DNA of 26,786 bases from Planctomycetota bacterium (GCA_026692885.1 JAPLNJ010000533.1:1-26786), one strand, 5' to 3'; shown: positions 1 through 10,100, numbered from the stretch's first letter. Translations and numbers: made by a program. The notes: a model not told the origin generated them from the letters alone.

Positions 1-1922
1 GCAAGGCGATTGCGATCCGTCTGGCTGACCCATCCTCTAACCAAAGTCCTCCACAGGATCCGATCACTCGATCCCTCAATGCGCTCGCTTTGTTGGCGAG
101 CGGCAATCCCGAATACCTCCCGCTGGTCAAGAAAGAAGCCCAGTGGGCAGCGGACTTCTCTTCGAGGCACATGCAAACCTGGCATTACAGCTACTGCATC
201 ATGCTGCTCTCCGAATATGTGATGGCGACCGACGACCGGTCGGTCATACCGGGCCTGCGGCGTCTCGCGCTGGAAGCCGCCAAGGGACAGAGTGCGGTGG
301 GCTCGTGGGGGCATGGGTTTGCGATTCCCGATGGGCGGCTCGGCGGCTACGGGATGATGAATGCGCCGGGCGTGCCGCTCACGATTTCGCTCGTGCTGGC
401 GCGCGAGGCGGGCGTGAAAGATCCTGCGCTGGATCTCGCTATCGAGCGCAGTGCAAAGCTGCTGCGGTTCTATATTGGGAAGGGCGCGATTCCTTACGGC
501 GACCACATCCCGTGGATTCAAAACCACGACGACAACGGCAAGTGCGGGATGGGCGCTGTCCTGTTCAATTTGCTCGGCGAGGCGAAGGGCGCGGAGTTCT
601 TCTCTCGCATGAGCGTGGCCTCGCACGGGCCGGAGCGCGACTGCGGGCACTGCGGAAATTTCTTCAACCTCCTGTGGTCCATCCCGGGTGTTGCCCTGTC
701 CGGCCCGAATGCGACCGGAGCGTGGATGAACGAGTTTGGCGGCTGGTATTTCGACCTCGCCCGGCGATGGGATGGGACTTTTATCCACCAAGGCCCGCCT
801 GAGTTTGAGGAAGACAGCTACGCAGGCTGGGACTGCACTGGCGGCTACCTGTTGGCCTATGCGATGCCGCTCAAGAAAATCGATCTAACCGGCAAGCGCC
901 CAGGCGTCGCACCGCAGCTCGACGCCGCCGCTGCACAGTCGCTCATCACTGATGGCCGCGGCTGGAGCGACAAAGACCGCCACAGCGCCTACGACAAACT
1001 CAGCGAAGACCAGCTCGTGGCGCGCCTCGGGAGTTGGTCGCCCACAGTGCGCGAGCGCGCCGCGATTGCGCTGGAGCGGCGGAAGGACGCGCCCATTTCA
1101 GCCCTGCTGAAAATGCTGGAGTCCCCCGCGCTGGAAGCCCGCTACGGCGCGTGCCAGGCGCTTCGGGCGCTGGGTGAGCGCGCCGCGCCCGCCGTGGATG
1201 CGCTGCGGAAACTTTTGTCCGAACGCGACCTCTGGCTCCGCATCAAAGCAGCCGAGGCGCTTGCAGCCATCGGCACTCCCGCGATGCCAGCGGTTCCGCA
1301 ACTTCTCGAACTGCTCGCCCAAGTGGACGCCGAGAACGACCCGCGCGGGATGCAGCAGCGGTATCTTTCCTTCGCGCTTTTCGACGGGGAGGACAACGGG
1401 ATGCTCAGCCAGTCGCTCGCTGGCGTAGATCGCGAAGCGCTCTACAAAGCCGTGCGTGCCGGGCTCAAAAACCAGGACGGACGCGCACGGGGCAGCATCG
1501 GCTCCGTCTATCGCAATCTCTCCGCCGAGGAACTCAAACCCTTGTTGCCCGCGATCTATCAGGCAGTCATCGAGCCCGCTCCGAGTGGGGAAATGTTTGC
1601 CGACTCGATCCGTGTGGAGGGTCTCCGCCTTTTGGCCAAACATCGGATCGAAGAAGGAATCCGCGCCTGTGTGAATTACACCCGCGATCAAAATCCATGG
1701 GATAGCCAGGAGCGCACACCGGAACTGATGAAAGTTCTCCTCAGCTACGGCACTCACGCCAAGTCGGTCATTCCGGAACTGACAAAGATTGCCGACTACT
1801 TCGAGAAGGAAGAAAAGGATTTTCCACCGGAGTTGATGATCATGAAGGCCAAGTGTGTCCGCAAAACAATTCGTGCGATTGAAGCTTCGAAAGAAACCCC
1901 GCAACTCATCCGACTCAAATAG
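1..1922 (+). CDS. DUF6288-like protein with C-terminal HEAT repeats, 5' partial
   Basis: The frame is already open at base 3 and no convincing start lies inside the window, so the N-terminus is cut off by the edge; the TTG at 90 is internal to the homologous sequence. The visible ~639 residues begin with an alpha-helical, toroid-like region (HYSYCIMLLSEY, GSWGHGFA, GGYGMMNAPGVPL) that I recognise as DUF6288-type, a family common in planctomycetes and verrucomicrobia and often carrying a PDZ domain upstream. The region from about base 1010 to 1320 has HEAT-like helical repeats (VRERAAIALERR, LEARYGACQALRALG, LWLRIKAAEALAAIG). The stop is TAG at 1920-1922. The biochemical role of the family is unknown to me. 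It lies 31 bp upstream of a secreted glycosidase remnant in the same direction, which suggests a former polysaccharide-use cluster. Family assignment is by memory of sequence patterns; the HEAT repeats are seen directly. Confidence 0.75.
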   Translation, partial: KAIAIRLADPSSNQSPPQDPITRSLNALALLASGNPEYLPLVKKEAQWAADFSSRHMQTWHYSYCIMLLSEYVMATDDRSVIPGLRRLALEAAKGQSAVGSWGHGFAIPDGRLGGYGMMNAPGVPLTISLVLAREAGVKDPALDLAIERSAKLLRFYIGKGAIPYGDHIPWIQNHDDNGKCGMGAVLFNLLGEAKGAEFFSRMSVASHGPERDCGHCGNFFNLLWSIPGVALSGPNATGAWMNEFGGWYFDLARRWDGTFIHQGPPEFEEDSYAGWDCTGGYLLAYAMPLKKIDLTGKRPGVAPQLDAAAAQSLITDGRGWSDKDRHSAYDKLSEDQLVARLGSWSPTVRERAAIALERRKDAPISALLKMLESPALEARYGACQALRALGERAAPAVDALRKLLSERDLWLRIKAAEALAAIGTPAMPAVPQLLELLAQVDAENDPRGMQQRYLSFALFDGEDNGMLSQSLAGVDREALYKAVRAGLKNQDGRARGSIGSVYRNLSAEELKPLLPAIYQAVIEPAPSGEMFADSIRVEGLRLLAKHRIEEGIRACVNYTRDQNPWDSQERTPELMKVLLSYGTHAKSVIPELTKIADYFEKEEKDFPPELMIMKAKCVRKTIRAIEASKETPQLIRLK

Positions 1923-1953
1923 CGCAACAGCCCCCGCCGAAACACGCAACACT

Positions 1954-2713
1954 ATGAAACACATCGCCACATTCCGCCCTGCTGCTGGCACCGTTGGTTG
2001 GATTGTCAGCCGCAGACGAACTGGTTGTGTATCCGCCAGTGCCAGGGCTTGCCGCCTCTGAGCATTACAAAGTGCGTGTGCGATCTGCCAGCGATGGCAG
2101 CGAGTGGCAGAGCGCCTTCGCCTGGGAGACGGTCTGCAAGACCATCGAAAAGAAGTCGGACGCCTACTTCGACACGTTAGCGGGCTGGACGCACGCCTAC
2201 GTGAACTTTGAAACCGCCGGTGCCGTGGAGATCGAAATTGCCCGCGTCAGCGGCCAGCCGATTCGTGCCGCAGCGGTGCATCCGCAACGCAAAGCGTCCG
2301 CGTGCTCCGTGAAAGACGGCAAAGTTCTGGTCAGACTCGATAGAGCGTGTCTTGTCGCGGTCGATATTGACGGTCAGATGGATGGGCAGGACACGGGCAA
2401 GGGCTACAAAGGGCCGCCGATTCACACGATCTCCCTCTTTGCCAATCCGCCTTTGGTCGGCAAACCCAAGCCAAACGCCCCTGGGGTCCTGACCGTGAAA
2501 CCCGGTGAGACTCCGCCCTCCGATGGGCCTTGGACCACGCTCTATTTCCTGCCGGGCGTTCACGATGTTGGGCTGGCTTTCCCGCTGCACGCGAACCGCC
2601 AATATTACATCCCCGGAGACGCGATGGTTTACGGCACGCTCTCCAACACGAAATGGGCCGACGGCCATCACATCCGCATCTTCGGCCTCGGCACCTTGTC
2701 GGGAGCCCTGAAT
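1954..2713 (+). pseudogene. Secreted beta-helix glycosidase-like gene (GH49/GH28 type), frameshifted and 3' truncated
   Basis: The ATG at 1954 opens MKHIATFR, but that frame soon leaves the homologous one. Removing a single C from the CCC run at 1977-1979 gives MKHIATFR followed directly by LLLAPLVGLSAADE, a textbook signal peptide with an Ala-rich cleavage site that joins the long frame ending at 2872. I therefore infer a one-base frameshift rather than a start at TTG 1994. The mature part has a beta-sandwich-like N-terminal domain (YVNFETAGAVEIEI) and then LYFLPGVHDVG and YYIPGDAMVYGTL, resembling the entry to the right-handed beta-helix of GH49/GH28-like enzymes that cut polysaccharides outside the cytoplasm. 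Recognisable sequence stops at GLGTLSG (about 2704), so the beta-helix with its catalytic residues is absent. Only ~250 residues remain of an expected 450-600 or more. It cannot be functional. The exact GH family is uncertain. Confidence 0.6.
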
Positions 2714-2728
2714 GAGGCAACAAACTTG

Positions 2729-2872
2729 ATGAGGCACAACAAACCACTCCCCACACTCCTCACCGTCCTGCTGCTGTCGCCGCTGGTCGCGGTGCACGCT
2801 GCTGATGCGCGGGCGAAACCCAACATCCTCGTCATCCTCGCCGATGATAAGTATTCGTATTCCTGGTGTTAG
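2729..2872 (+). pseudogene. Sulfatase N-terminal fragment
   Basis: The ATG at 2729 starts a typical lipophilic signal peptide (PLPTLLTVLLLSPLVAVHAADA), with a GAGG at 2714-2717 as a possible ribosome binding site. KPNILVILADD follows, the hallmark first strand of type I sulfatases, whose paired Asp residues bind the active-site calcium. After ADD the sequence turns into KYSYSWC and stops at 2870-2872, so only ~40 of an expected 450-550 residues remain. The CxPxR formylglycine motif is missing. It cannot be active. It lies in the same frame as the upstream glycosidase remnant, so the two read as one chimeric frame. Sulfatases next to glycosidases are typical of planctomycete clusters that degrade sulfated polysaccharides, which supports the former role of this region. 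Confidence 0.75.
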
Positions 2873-3097
2873 ACGCGGGAACGCCGTAATAGTGCAGTCT
2901 CTTCCGAGAATTCGACGTGCTATCAGATCACTGAGAATTGGCGCGAATTGCGGGCAGTTGGGGGCAATTAACTACACATTGCTACACTTCGCCCGCTGTG
3001 GATGCGCACCCGGGACAAGATGTGGTGCGGTGACTGCACCTAACCTGAATATCACACACGAGGCTCGTCTCTGGGGTGTTACGCCGTCCCTATAATG
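2873..3097. other. Unassigned intergenic stretch between sulfatase break and IS end
   Basis: I see no convincing gene in this 225-bp stretch. The only frame over it (about 96 codons from 2805) begins inside the sulfatase remnant in another frame and has no recognisable motif. A short AATTGC/GCAATT inverted pair lies near 2947-2970 but has no T-run after it. A perfect TATAAT hexamer occurs at 3091-3096, immediately outside the IS left end, with no clear -35 partner. The sequence may be the remnant of another inserted element, because the sulfatase homology ends abruptly at about 2848. Confidence 0.4.
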
Positions 3098-3110
3098 CCG
3101 CACTTTAGGC
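3098..3110 (+). repeat. IS left terminal inverted repeat
   Basis: CCGCACTTTAGGC is the inverted partner of 3875-3887, with one mismatch at the second position. It lies 2 bp beyond the transposase stop codon. Confidence 0.7.
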
Positions 3111-3112
3111 AA

Positions 3113-3811
3113 TCACAATGCGACTGCAAGCCGGGCTTCAAAGAGCGTCTGGAATTTACGATTGTCTGGGGTGGGAGGCAGAGCGGCGAGAAATCTCTCT
3201 TGCAGCATTTCCCGGGAAATCGCACGGCGGTGGTCGGCGTGCGAGGGGCGACGGTCGGGGTTGTCCCACCGACGCGTTCGGCGGTCGGTCAGCTCGGCCT
3301 TAGGCACGTCCCAGCAGCAGAGTTCGACCAACGTGTACATCCATTGGTTCAGGTGCCAACAACCAACGTTCGACCACACGTTGCGGACGTGTTGCTGCCC
3401 TGCTGGGACCCCAGACTTCCTTGACGTCGTGGAAGTGTTCCTCAATCGCCCAGCGTGCGGCAACCGCTTCCAAGATCTCGCGCACTTCCGCCGACGCGTC
3501 CGTGCCGAAGTACGGTGCCCAACTGTCGTCCTCAAAACGAACAATCACCACGCGGATCTGGCCGTTGACCAATTGGGAGACCGGGAGACCATCGCCTGCA
3601 TCGCGCCAGTCAACGGCACTTTGGCCTTCGTTGTTCTCTTGCGTTTCGCATTCCGACGCTGAAGTCGCTCGCGTTTATCGTGCCTGGACTTCTTCCGCAG
3701 CTCATGTTTCGGTTGCGGACTGTTTGCGGACTGTTTCGGTTGCCGACGCTTTGAAGAACGCTTACACTTAGCCATCCTTGGCTCTCCCAATGAACGTGGT
3801 GACGTGTGCAA
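3113..3811 (-). pseudogene. DDE transposase remnant (IS4/IS701-like), frameshifted
   Basis: The recognisable protein is split across frames. One - strand frame carries DGLPVSQLVNGQIRVVIVRF, then APYFGTDASAEVREILEAVA and WAIEEHFHDVKEVWG, which is the W-x-I-E-E-x-F-x-D-x-K region holding the catalytic glutamate of IS4-type transposases. At about 3410 the homology jumps frame to GQQHVRNVWSNVGCWHLNQW, which continues to a natural C-terminus (KFQTLFEARL) and a stop at 3113-3115. Upstream, a very basic segment (MAKCKRSSKRR from 3775) is in yet another frame, so a second frameshift lies near 3595-3680. The part of the fold bearing the first two catalytic aspartates is not visible. The gene is dead. 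The start is unknown; 3811 is only the outermost candidate. Confidence 0.7.
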
Positions 3812-3841
3812 TCACCAAACATCGCCGAGAGCCGTTTTTTT
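3780..3841 (+). terminator. Hairpin plus T-run inside IS end, terminator-like
   Basis: GGCTCTC (3780-3786) pairs with GAGAGCC (3827-3833). Inside it TGGTGA (3797-3802) pairs with TCACCA (3812-3817) around a 9-nt loop, and seven T follow at 3835-3841. In the + direction this looks like a Rho-independent terminator that would stop transcription arriving from the left. In the - direction the hairpin spans candidate transposase start codons and could hide them during read-through, as known for some IS elements. The two stems are separated by an internal loop, so strength is uncertain. Confidence 0.45.
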
Positions 3842-3868
3842 GACAAGAGCAAACTCCGGATCAATACG
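3840..3868 (+). promoter_or_regulatory. Possible outward -35 element reading toward the giant gene
   Basis: A perfect TTGACA lies at 3840-3845, inside the IS right end and just after the terminator-like hairpin. The best -10 region at 16-18 bp spacing (3862-3868, around CAATACG) matches TATAAT poorly, so this is a partial promoter at most. Because the hairpin precedes it, any promoter of the gene at 3958 should lie in roughly 3842-3957 unless transcription passes the hairpin. Confidence 0.25.
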
Positions 3869-3874
3869 TAGCTC

Positions 3875-3887
3875 GCCTAAAGTGCAG
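3875..3887 (-). repeat. IS right terminal inverted repeat
   Basis: GCCTAAAGTGCAG reads CTGCACTTTAGGC on the - strand, matching the left end. It ends 70 bp before the start codon of the giant gene. Confidence 0.7.
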
Positions 3888-3943
3888 AATTCGAATTCAG
3901 GCCGGGCCGCAATGTGTCGGTGTTCGCGCGTCTTCCTTGTGCT

Positions 3944-3949
3944 GGAGAG
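3944..3949 (+). promoter_or_regulatory. Ribosome binding site of the giant gene
   Basis: GGAGAG lies 8 nt before the ATG at 3958. It supports that ATG as the start; it is also the first ATG after the in-frame stop TGA at 3841. Confidence 0.6.
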
Positions 3950-3957
3950 CCATCGCC

Positions 3958-4137
3958 ATGACTCGTCGCAAACTCAATCGGAAACGCCAGCGGTCGGCGC
4001 GCGACCGGATCGGGCAGCTGTTGGATTGGTGCAATCTTCGGCTGGCACCCGGTGGAAACTCGAACCAAACGCCGTGGGAGCGAATGTGCGTTCGGCGGCC
4101 GGTGATCGAGTTTTTGGAAGATCGGCGCTTGCTGTCG
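3958..4137 (+). other. N-terminal export segment with LEPR-XLL-like motif
   Basis: Residues 1-60 are strongly basic ([17 protein letters not shown]) and end in [12 protein letters not shown] at residues 49-60. This is close to the LEPR-XLL motif found near the N-terminus of many very large planctomycete surface proteins. There is no classical hydrophobic signal peptide. The presence of the motif is evidence that the N-terminus is intact in spite of the IS remnant just upstream. Confidence 0.7.
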
Positions 4138-7100
4138 ACCGACGACTGGTCGCTGCTGGCTGGCGGCGACGAGTGGGCGGTCTTACCGGTGGAACGTCTG
4201 CTACAGAACCAGTCGGCCACGTCGCCTGCGACAGTCACTGCCCGGTTTGACGCACCGGCAGGAGCAGCGTGGGACGTGTCGGCGAGCGAAACCGCTTCCC
4301 CCTTCTCTGACCTGCGCTTGCTCGACCCGGACCTAAGCAAACTGGCCGGCCAAGTGTTCTACCTCGACTTCGACGGGGCCGAGGACGTGACCTACAACGG
4401 TCCGGTCACCATCGAGGGCCTCGACGTGCCGCCGTTCTCAGCGGCCGCCGCCGGACTGACGGGCCGCGAATCGGAGATCATCGCCGGGACGGTCGAGCAG
4501 TTGCACGCGTGGTCCGCGCCGCTGGGTGTTTCCTTCACCGCCGTCGAACCCGCGTCCGGCGAGTTCTCGACGATTTACGTCGGCGGTGATGGTCACGAGT
4601 TCCGCGAGTACGGGTCGTTTCGCGGCTTGGCCGAGCAAGTGGATTCTGCCAACTGCAACAAGCAGGATCAGGCGATCGTATTCAGCGATGTCCTCGCTCA
4701 CCATTCCGAGTCGCAGCAGGAATTTGTCGGAGCCCTGGGCGACGTGATTGCGCACGAAGCCGGTCATTTGCTCGGTTTCGAGCATCCCCAGAACGGGAGC
4801 GCCGGCCTGACCGATTCCGCGCTGGCTCGCGTCGCCGCCGCTGTGGCCGCCGTTCAGATCAGCGACAAGGTGCGCGTCACGAGCAACTTGAATGTCCGCG
4901 TGGAACCGACGGTGACTGCAGACGAAATCAGCAACCCAGACTATGCGGGATTCGCCCCTGCAGGCAGCACGGGAATCGTCACCGCGGGCCCCGTTCCCGC
5001 GGATAGCTACACTTGGTACCAGGTTGACTTTGGCCCGGGCCAGTACGCCGGGTGGGCGGCGGAGGACTGGCTGAGTCGCGTGCCGCAATTCACGTGGCGG
5101 ATGGTAGATCGCGTGGTGGAGACGACTCCGGGACGCATCGCGATTCCCAATTCAACCGCGTACGCCAATCCCGCAACATTCCCCGTGGAGTTCGACGTCC
5201 AGGAACTCCGGTCGGAAGGTGGCAGCGTTCCCTCCAGTTTCACGTTTCAGTTCTTCGGAGCCTCCGGCAAGCCCGTGGCGGCGGCGACAGGGCCGGTCGC
5301 GGGAACGCCGTTCAAGTATCGCGCCCAGTTGCCGCAGGGCCAGTACACCGTCACGCCCGTGGGCCACGGTTCCACAGGCGACGTGGCCTTCGACCCGCAA
5401 ACGATCTCGGTGCGGGACATCCTGGTCGTGGCGATCGGCGATTCCTATTCCTCGGGCGAAGGCAATCCCGAGGTGCCGCGAAACCCCGACGAGGACCTTC
5501 CGGCCGAGTGGGCTCGGGCAGGTGATCCGGAGCAGAATCGCGAGCACCAAATCGCGCACCGGTCGTCTTCGGCGGCGTCGGCGCAGATGGCCCTGCAGTT
5601 GGAAAAGAGCGACCCGCACACGTCGGTGACCTTCGTGTTCGTTTCGGCTTCGGGGGCGACGATCCAAACCGGCGCATTCGATCGCTATCGTGGCAACGAC
5701 AACGCTTCCACAGACCCGGAGGCTTGGCTACCGCCGCAGGTCGACCAGGTTCAAGACCTGGTCGGCGGACGTACCATCGATGCCCTGACGGTATCTTTCG
5801 GCGGGAACGACGTTGGATTCTCCAAGATCCTGGCGGCGATGTTCCTGATGGAGCCGGACGATGCCAATCGTGCGGACGAAATGGTCCGCCTCAACGCAGC
5901 GCTGCTCCAGGGAACCGTGGGAGCCTGGCAGGCGTTCAAGGACTCGCTGCCCGGAGCGAAGTCGTCGGGCTTTGACATTCCTCGAGGCAACACGGGTGAG
6001 CCGCTCAACTTGGCAGGGTTGAATGGCCTGGCCGAGGAGTACACGCAACTGGATAGCCTGATCCGAGACAAGCTGCACGCCGAGCACATTTATGTGACGG
6101 AATACCCGTTCTTCGGCACGGTCCGGGGGTCCAACGGCAGTGTCGTCGTGGCCAACGAGATCATGGGAGACGTCTCGCTGCCCTGGTACGTCGATCCTTT
6201 CGTCGATTGGGAAGTTGACCGCAACGAACTGGAGTGGGCCAGGAACAACGTGGCCAAGCCGTTGAATGTGGCGATTCAGGCGGCGGCCCAGGAGCACGGT
6301 TGGACCTTCGTGACCGGGATCGACGAGGCCTTCCAGGGACATGGCTACGCGGGAGCGAATCCGGAAGATCCGCAGTCCCATGCCGCGATCAACAGCGATA
6401 CGGCCCGTTGGATTCGGACGGCCAGCGAATCCCGGGCGATCCAGGGGCCGGACTCGGCGGACACTCCCGGCACGGCCCATCCCAACCAATTCGGCCATCA
6501 GGCCGTGGCGTCAGCCTTGATCAAGGCCGTTTCCGCTGACGTCTTCGCGGCGCCGGCCGTGACCCTGTACGCCCTCAAGCAGTCGAATACCGCGTATCAG
6601 GTATTGGGGTTTGCGGCGGACCAGAACACGGGCGATGGGCTGGTGGGCAACTACGGGTTGCAGGTCCGCTCACGAGCAAATGCCAACGGCAATTGGACGC
6701 CCTGGATGAACCTGCCCCTGCAGTCCGGTGACGTCTTGCGAAGTGCGGGCACCACGCTGGTCACGCGGAAGTTCACCGGCCAGGCGAACCGGCAGTACGA
6801 CTTCCAGCTATTGGTGCAAGACGCGATCGGAAAGGTGCTCCAGTCGGCAACGGCCAGCCCCATCGCGACGCCCGTCACCGACGACACGGTGCAACTGCTG
6901 CTCGACTTCTCGCCCCAGTCGGCGGCGAGGCAGGCCGACACGGCCCCGTTCCCCGATGCCGGTCACAGCCCGGACGATTTCGTATCGATGTTCGACTTGA
7001 GCTGGTGGGATGCCGCCACGATCACCCCGCGGGTCGGGCAGCAGATGCAGACCGTGGCCTGGTCGGATAACCCAGATCTGAATCGACAACTGCTGTTGCG

Positions 7101-10100
7101 CGCGCTCGATTACGACCACGACGGCGAGCTGTCCGCTGAGGATGCGGTGTTGGCCCAGAAGGCGATCCGCCTGGAAGTGCAGAAACGCTTCCAGAGTGTC
7201 ATCGACGTGGTCAGCCCGGAAGTGCGGGTGGTGGTGGGAACCGTGGCGGACGCGTCGACCGGCAAGCCCCAAGGCTGGGACTACATCGACCAGGCGAAGG
7301 CACGCGACGACCGCGAGGTGTACGTGTCGTTCGTCGGCGCTGCAGACCCGCAGGGCACCGGGACGAGCTACGGCACATCGCAGCAGGCACCGGTCGGGGA
7401 GAATAATGAGTACTACAGCTATGCCTTTGGTATGGAGCATGCCCAATGGCTGTGGCAACGGGCCTACGAGTTGAAGCAGCAGAACGCCCTGACGCAGAGT
7501 TCCATCACCACGGCCGATTTCACCAAACGGGTCGCCGACACCATTGCCCACGAGTTCGGTCACCTCCTGGGACTGGGCGACGTCCGGTACTACGTCGATG
7601 GCGGGACGAATCCGCTCGCCGTGTTGAAGGACCGTTACGGACAGCCGCTAAACGATCGGCGGTCGATCATGAGCGAAGGCCGCACGCAGCAGCAACGGCT
7701 GCAGAGCACGTTCAACAACAAGACTTACAACGGACTGGTGCAGTTGGTGGGAGCGGACGGACAGACCACTGCGGTGGGCAGCCAGAACGCGCGGCAGGAG
7801 CTGGTGGCCTCCTTCCTGGAGCTGGAGCAGCAGACTCAGTTCAACGCCCCGGGTGGTGCGGGAAATTACTTTGACACCACCGGCGGCGACGAGTTTGTGC
7901 CCGACGCTCCGGACCGCGAGGCGCCGTCCGCCCAACTGGGAACGCTCGGCAGCCTGACGCCCGCCGCCGTCGCCGCGCAGCTCACGGCCGGGTTCAATTC
8001 TCTCCGCACCGATTACCTGGACGACTTCGCGGCGCAGCTGAACCTGCCCGCGCACAGTCTGCCCTTGATGACTTCGGCTTTGGGAAGCTTGTTCGGGCTG
8101 GGAGGACAACTGCAGTCCAGCGTTTCGGCCGTCGACGTGTCCTCGGCGACGACGATGGGTGAACTGGCGAGCCGCTTGACGACCGCCTTCCAGGGCGGCC
8201 ACGTCAGCGGTTTCACCCTCGACAGTCTGGTGTCGGACGAGCAGTTCGTAGCGTTGCCGATGGACGCACCCGCCGATCTAGTGCGGGTGAGCGTCACCTA
8301 TTCCCTGTACGACTTGCTGCACTCCGTCACGCTGGCCGGGGACGGGCTGGAGGCCCTGACCCAGTTGCAGGCATTGGGACTTTCGGGTGACTTGCAGGCC
8401 GCGGCGCACGTCGGTTTGCACCTGACGTTCGGGGTCGACACGGGCGGGTTCTACCTACTGCCCGGGAAGCTGGTGGAACTACCTCTGGAGGTGGCGGGAG
8501 ACGCCGCCGTCACCGCGGGCTCCTTTGCCTCGGCGGGCGGGCGCGTGGGGCTGTATCTCAATCCGGTTCTGTCCTTGAGCACCGCGAATGCCGACGGCCG
8601 CGTGCGGCTGAGCGACCTAGCCAACGCGGCGGCGGACCTGTTCGTCTTGGACGTGTCCGGGAGTGCCGCGATCGACGTCGGGCTGAAGCTGAATGTCGGG
8701 CTCAGCCAGCCGCTGGCTTGGGACGGGCGGTGGGCCTGGGAGATCGACACGGACGGTTTTTCGCTGAACGCTACCGAATCGGGTTTCGACAACGAATCGC
8801 TCCTGAACTCGCTGGGCGACGTGCTGCTACCTGCTTTGACGAGTTTCGAGCAGCAGTCGTCCGCGCTGACGGCTTGGGTCGGGCAGATTCCGTTTCTCGG
8901 TTCCGGCGCCGGTGACGAGGCGGCGGCGCAGACGCAAGGCGGGTTCGGCGGCGGCGAGGAGTTTCAGGGTTCGACGCGTGACGCCCTGGCCGCGCGCGGC
9001 CTGGAGATCGTCTCCCTGGTCACGCCCGAGGAACTGCTATCGCAAGCGACCGACCCGAACGCCCCGGACTTGCCCGCGGACCTGATCTCGCTGCGTCTAC
9101 GGCGAACGATCAGCGATACGTTTCACCCCAGCATCGGCGGCCAGAGCGAGCTGGCGGGGCTGGAACTGAGTCTCCAGGGCGACGGCACGGGGAGCCTGCA
9201 GTTGGGCTACGCGTTCACCTTGGGCGTAGACCGGACGGGCGGTCCTTACGTGCTCGAAGGTTCGAGCCTCTCGGGCGAGTTGCAACTGGCTGGGGTGCTC
9301 TCCGGCAATGCGACCCTCGGCGCCTTGGCGGAAGTCGCGGTCAGCGCCACGGGCAGTTTTGCGGCCACCGCCGGCGTGACCCTGGACGATGGTGACGTCG
9401 ACCCCTACGAGCGGCTGTACCTCGGCGGCGCGGACCTCTCGGCCGCCCTGGCCAATCCGGATGGCGTCGCCCTCTCCGGCCGGGTCGAACTGAACGACCT
9501 GACGCTGACCGGTCGCATCCCGGCCCTGGGCGAGCTGTTGCCGGCCATCCGGATCGCGGGTTCGGCGTGGTACGACTTGAAGACGGGGCAGGGTGATTTC
9601 ACCGTAAGCGAAGACAGCATGCTCGACGCCCTGGGCGGTGTCTTCTTTGCCGGCGTGAACGCCCTGGGGGATCAGGCGGCCGACCTGGCCCGCGTGGCGG
9701 AAAAACTGCCCTTGATTGGCGGCGGACTGTCCACCGGTTTGACGTCGCTCATCGCGAATCCGCTGACCTTCGAGTATCCGCAACGGGACTTGCGCCCGTG
9801 GTTGACCCAGCGGGGGTTCGACGTTGTGGATGTGGTGACCTTTGACGAGCTGCTGGCGGGGAACATCGACGACTTGATCGTGCTGCACTACCACCCAGGT
9901 CCCCCACCACCGCTCGATCTAATTACCTTCTCGGCGGGCGGGTCCCTGAACGCCGGCGTCGCCCAACTTCAGTTGGGCGGCCAACTCCAGGTGCGTCCCA
10001 CGCTGGACCTGGACATGACCTTCGGCGTCAATCTCGATCGGGGACCGTACGTCCTGGAAGGTGCAACGCTCGACGTCGCACTTCCGGTATCCGGGACGCT

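Larger units (their letters stand above)
3098..3887 (-). mobile_element. Degenerate insertion sequence remnant, ~790 bp
   Basis: The element is bounded by imperfect terminal inverted repeats: CCGCACTTTAGGC at 3098-3110 and its complement at 3875-3887, matching at 12 of 13 positions with 11 consecutive identities. Between them the - strand encodes the C-terminal part of a DDE transposase that ends next to the left repeat, as is usual for an IS. At ~790 bp it is much shorter than typical IS4/IS701-like elements (about 1.3-1.5 kb), so an internal deletion is likely. I found no clear target-site duplication in the flanks. The family name is tentative. Confidence 0.7.

Noticed and set aside
1098..1991. 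Antisense 297-codon frame opposite the DUF6288-like gene
   Set aside because: The + strand carries HEAT repeats and DUF6288 motifs. The antisense protein has no recognisable domain.
3091..3096. Perfect TATAAT hexamer outside the IS left end
   Set aside because: There is no matching -35 at the right spacing and no gene follows it on the + strand before 3958.
3804..4250. A 148-codon + strand frame overlapping the start of the giant gene
   Set aside because: It has no motifs, and overlaps the ribosome binding site and LEPR-XLL-like segment of the giant gene in another frame.
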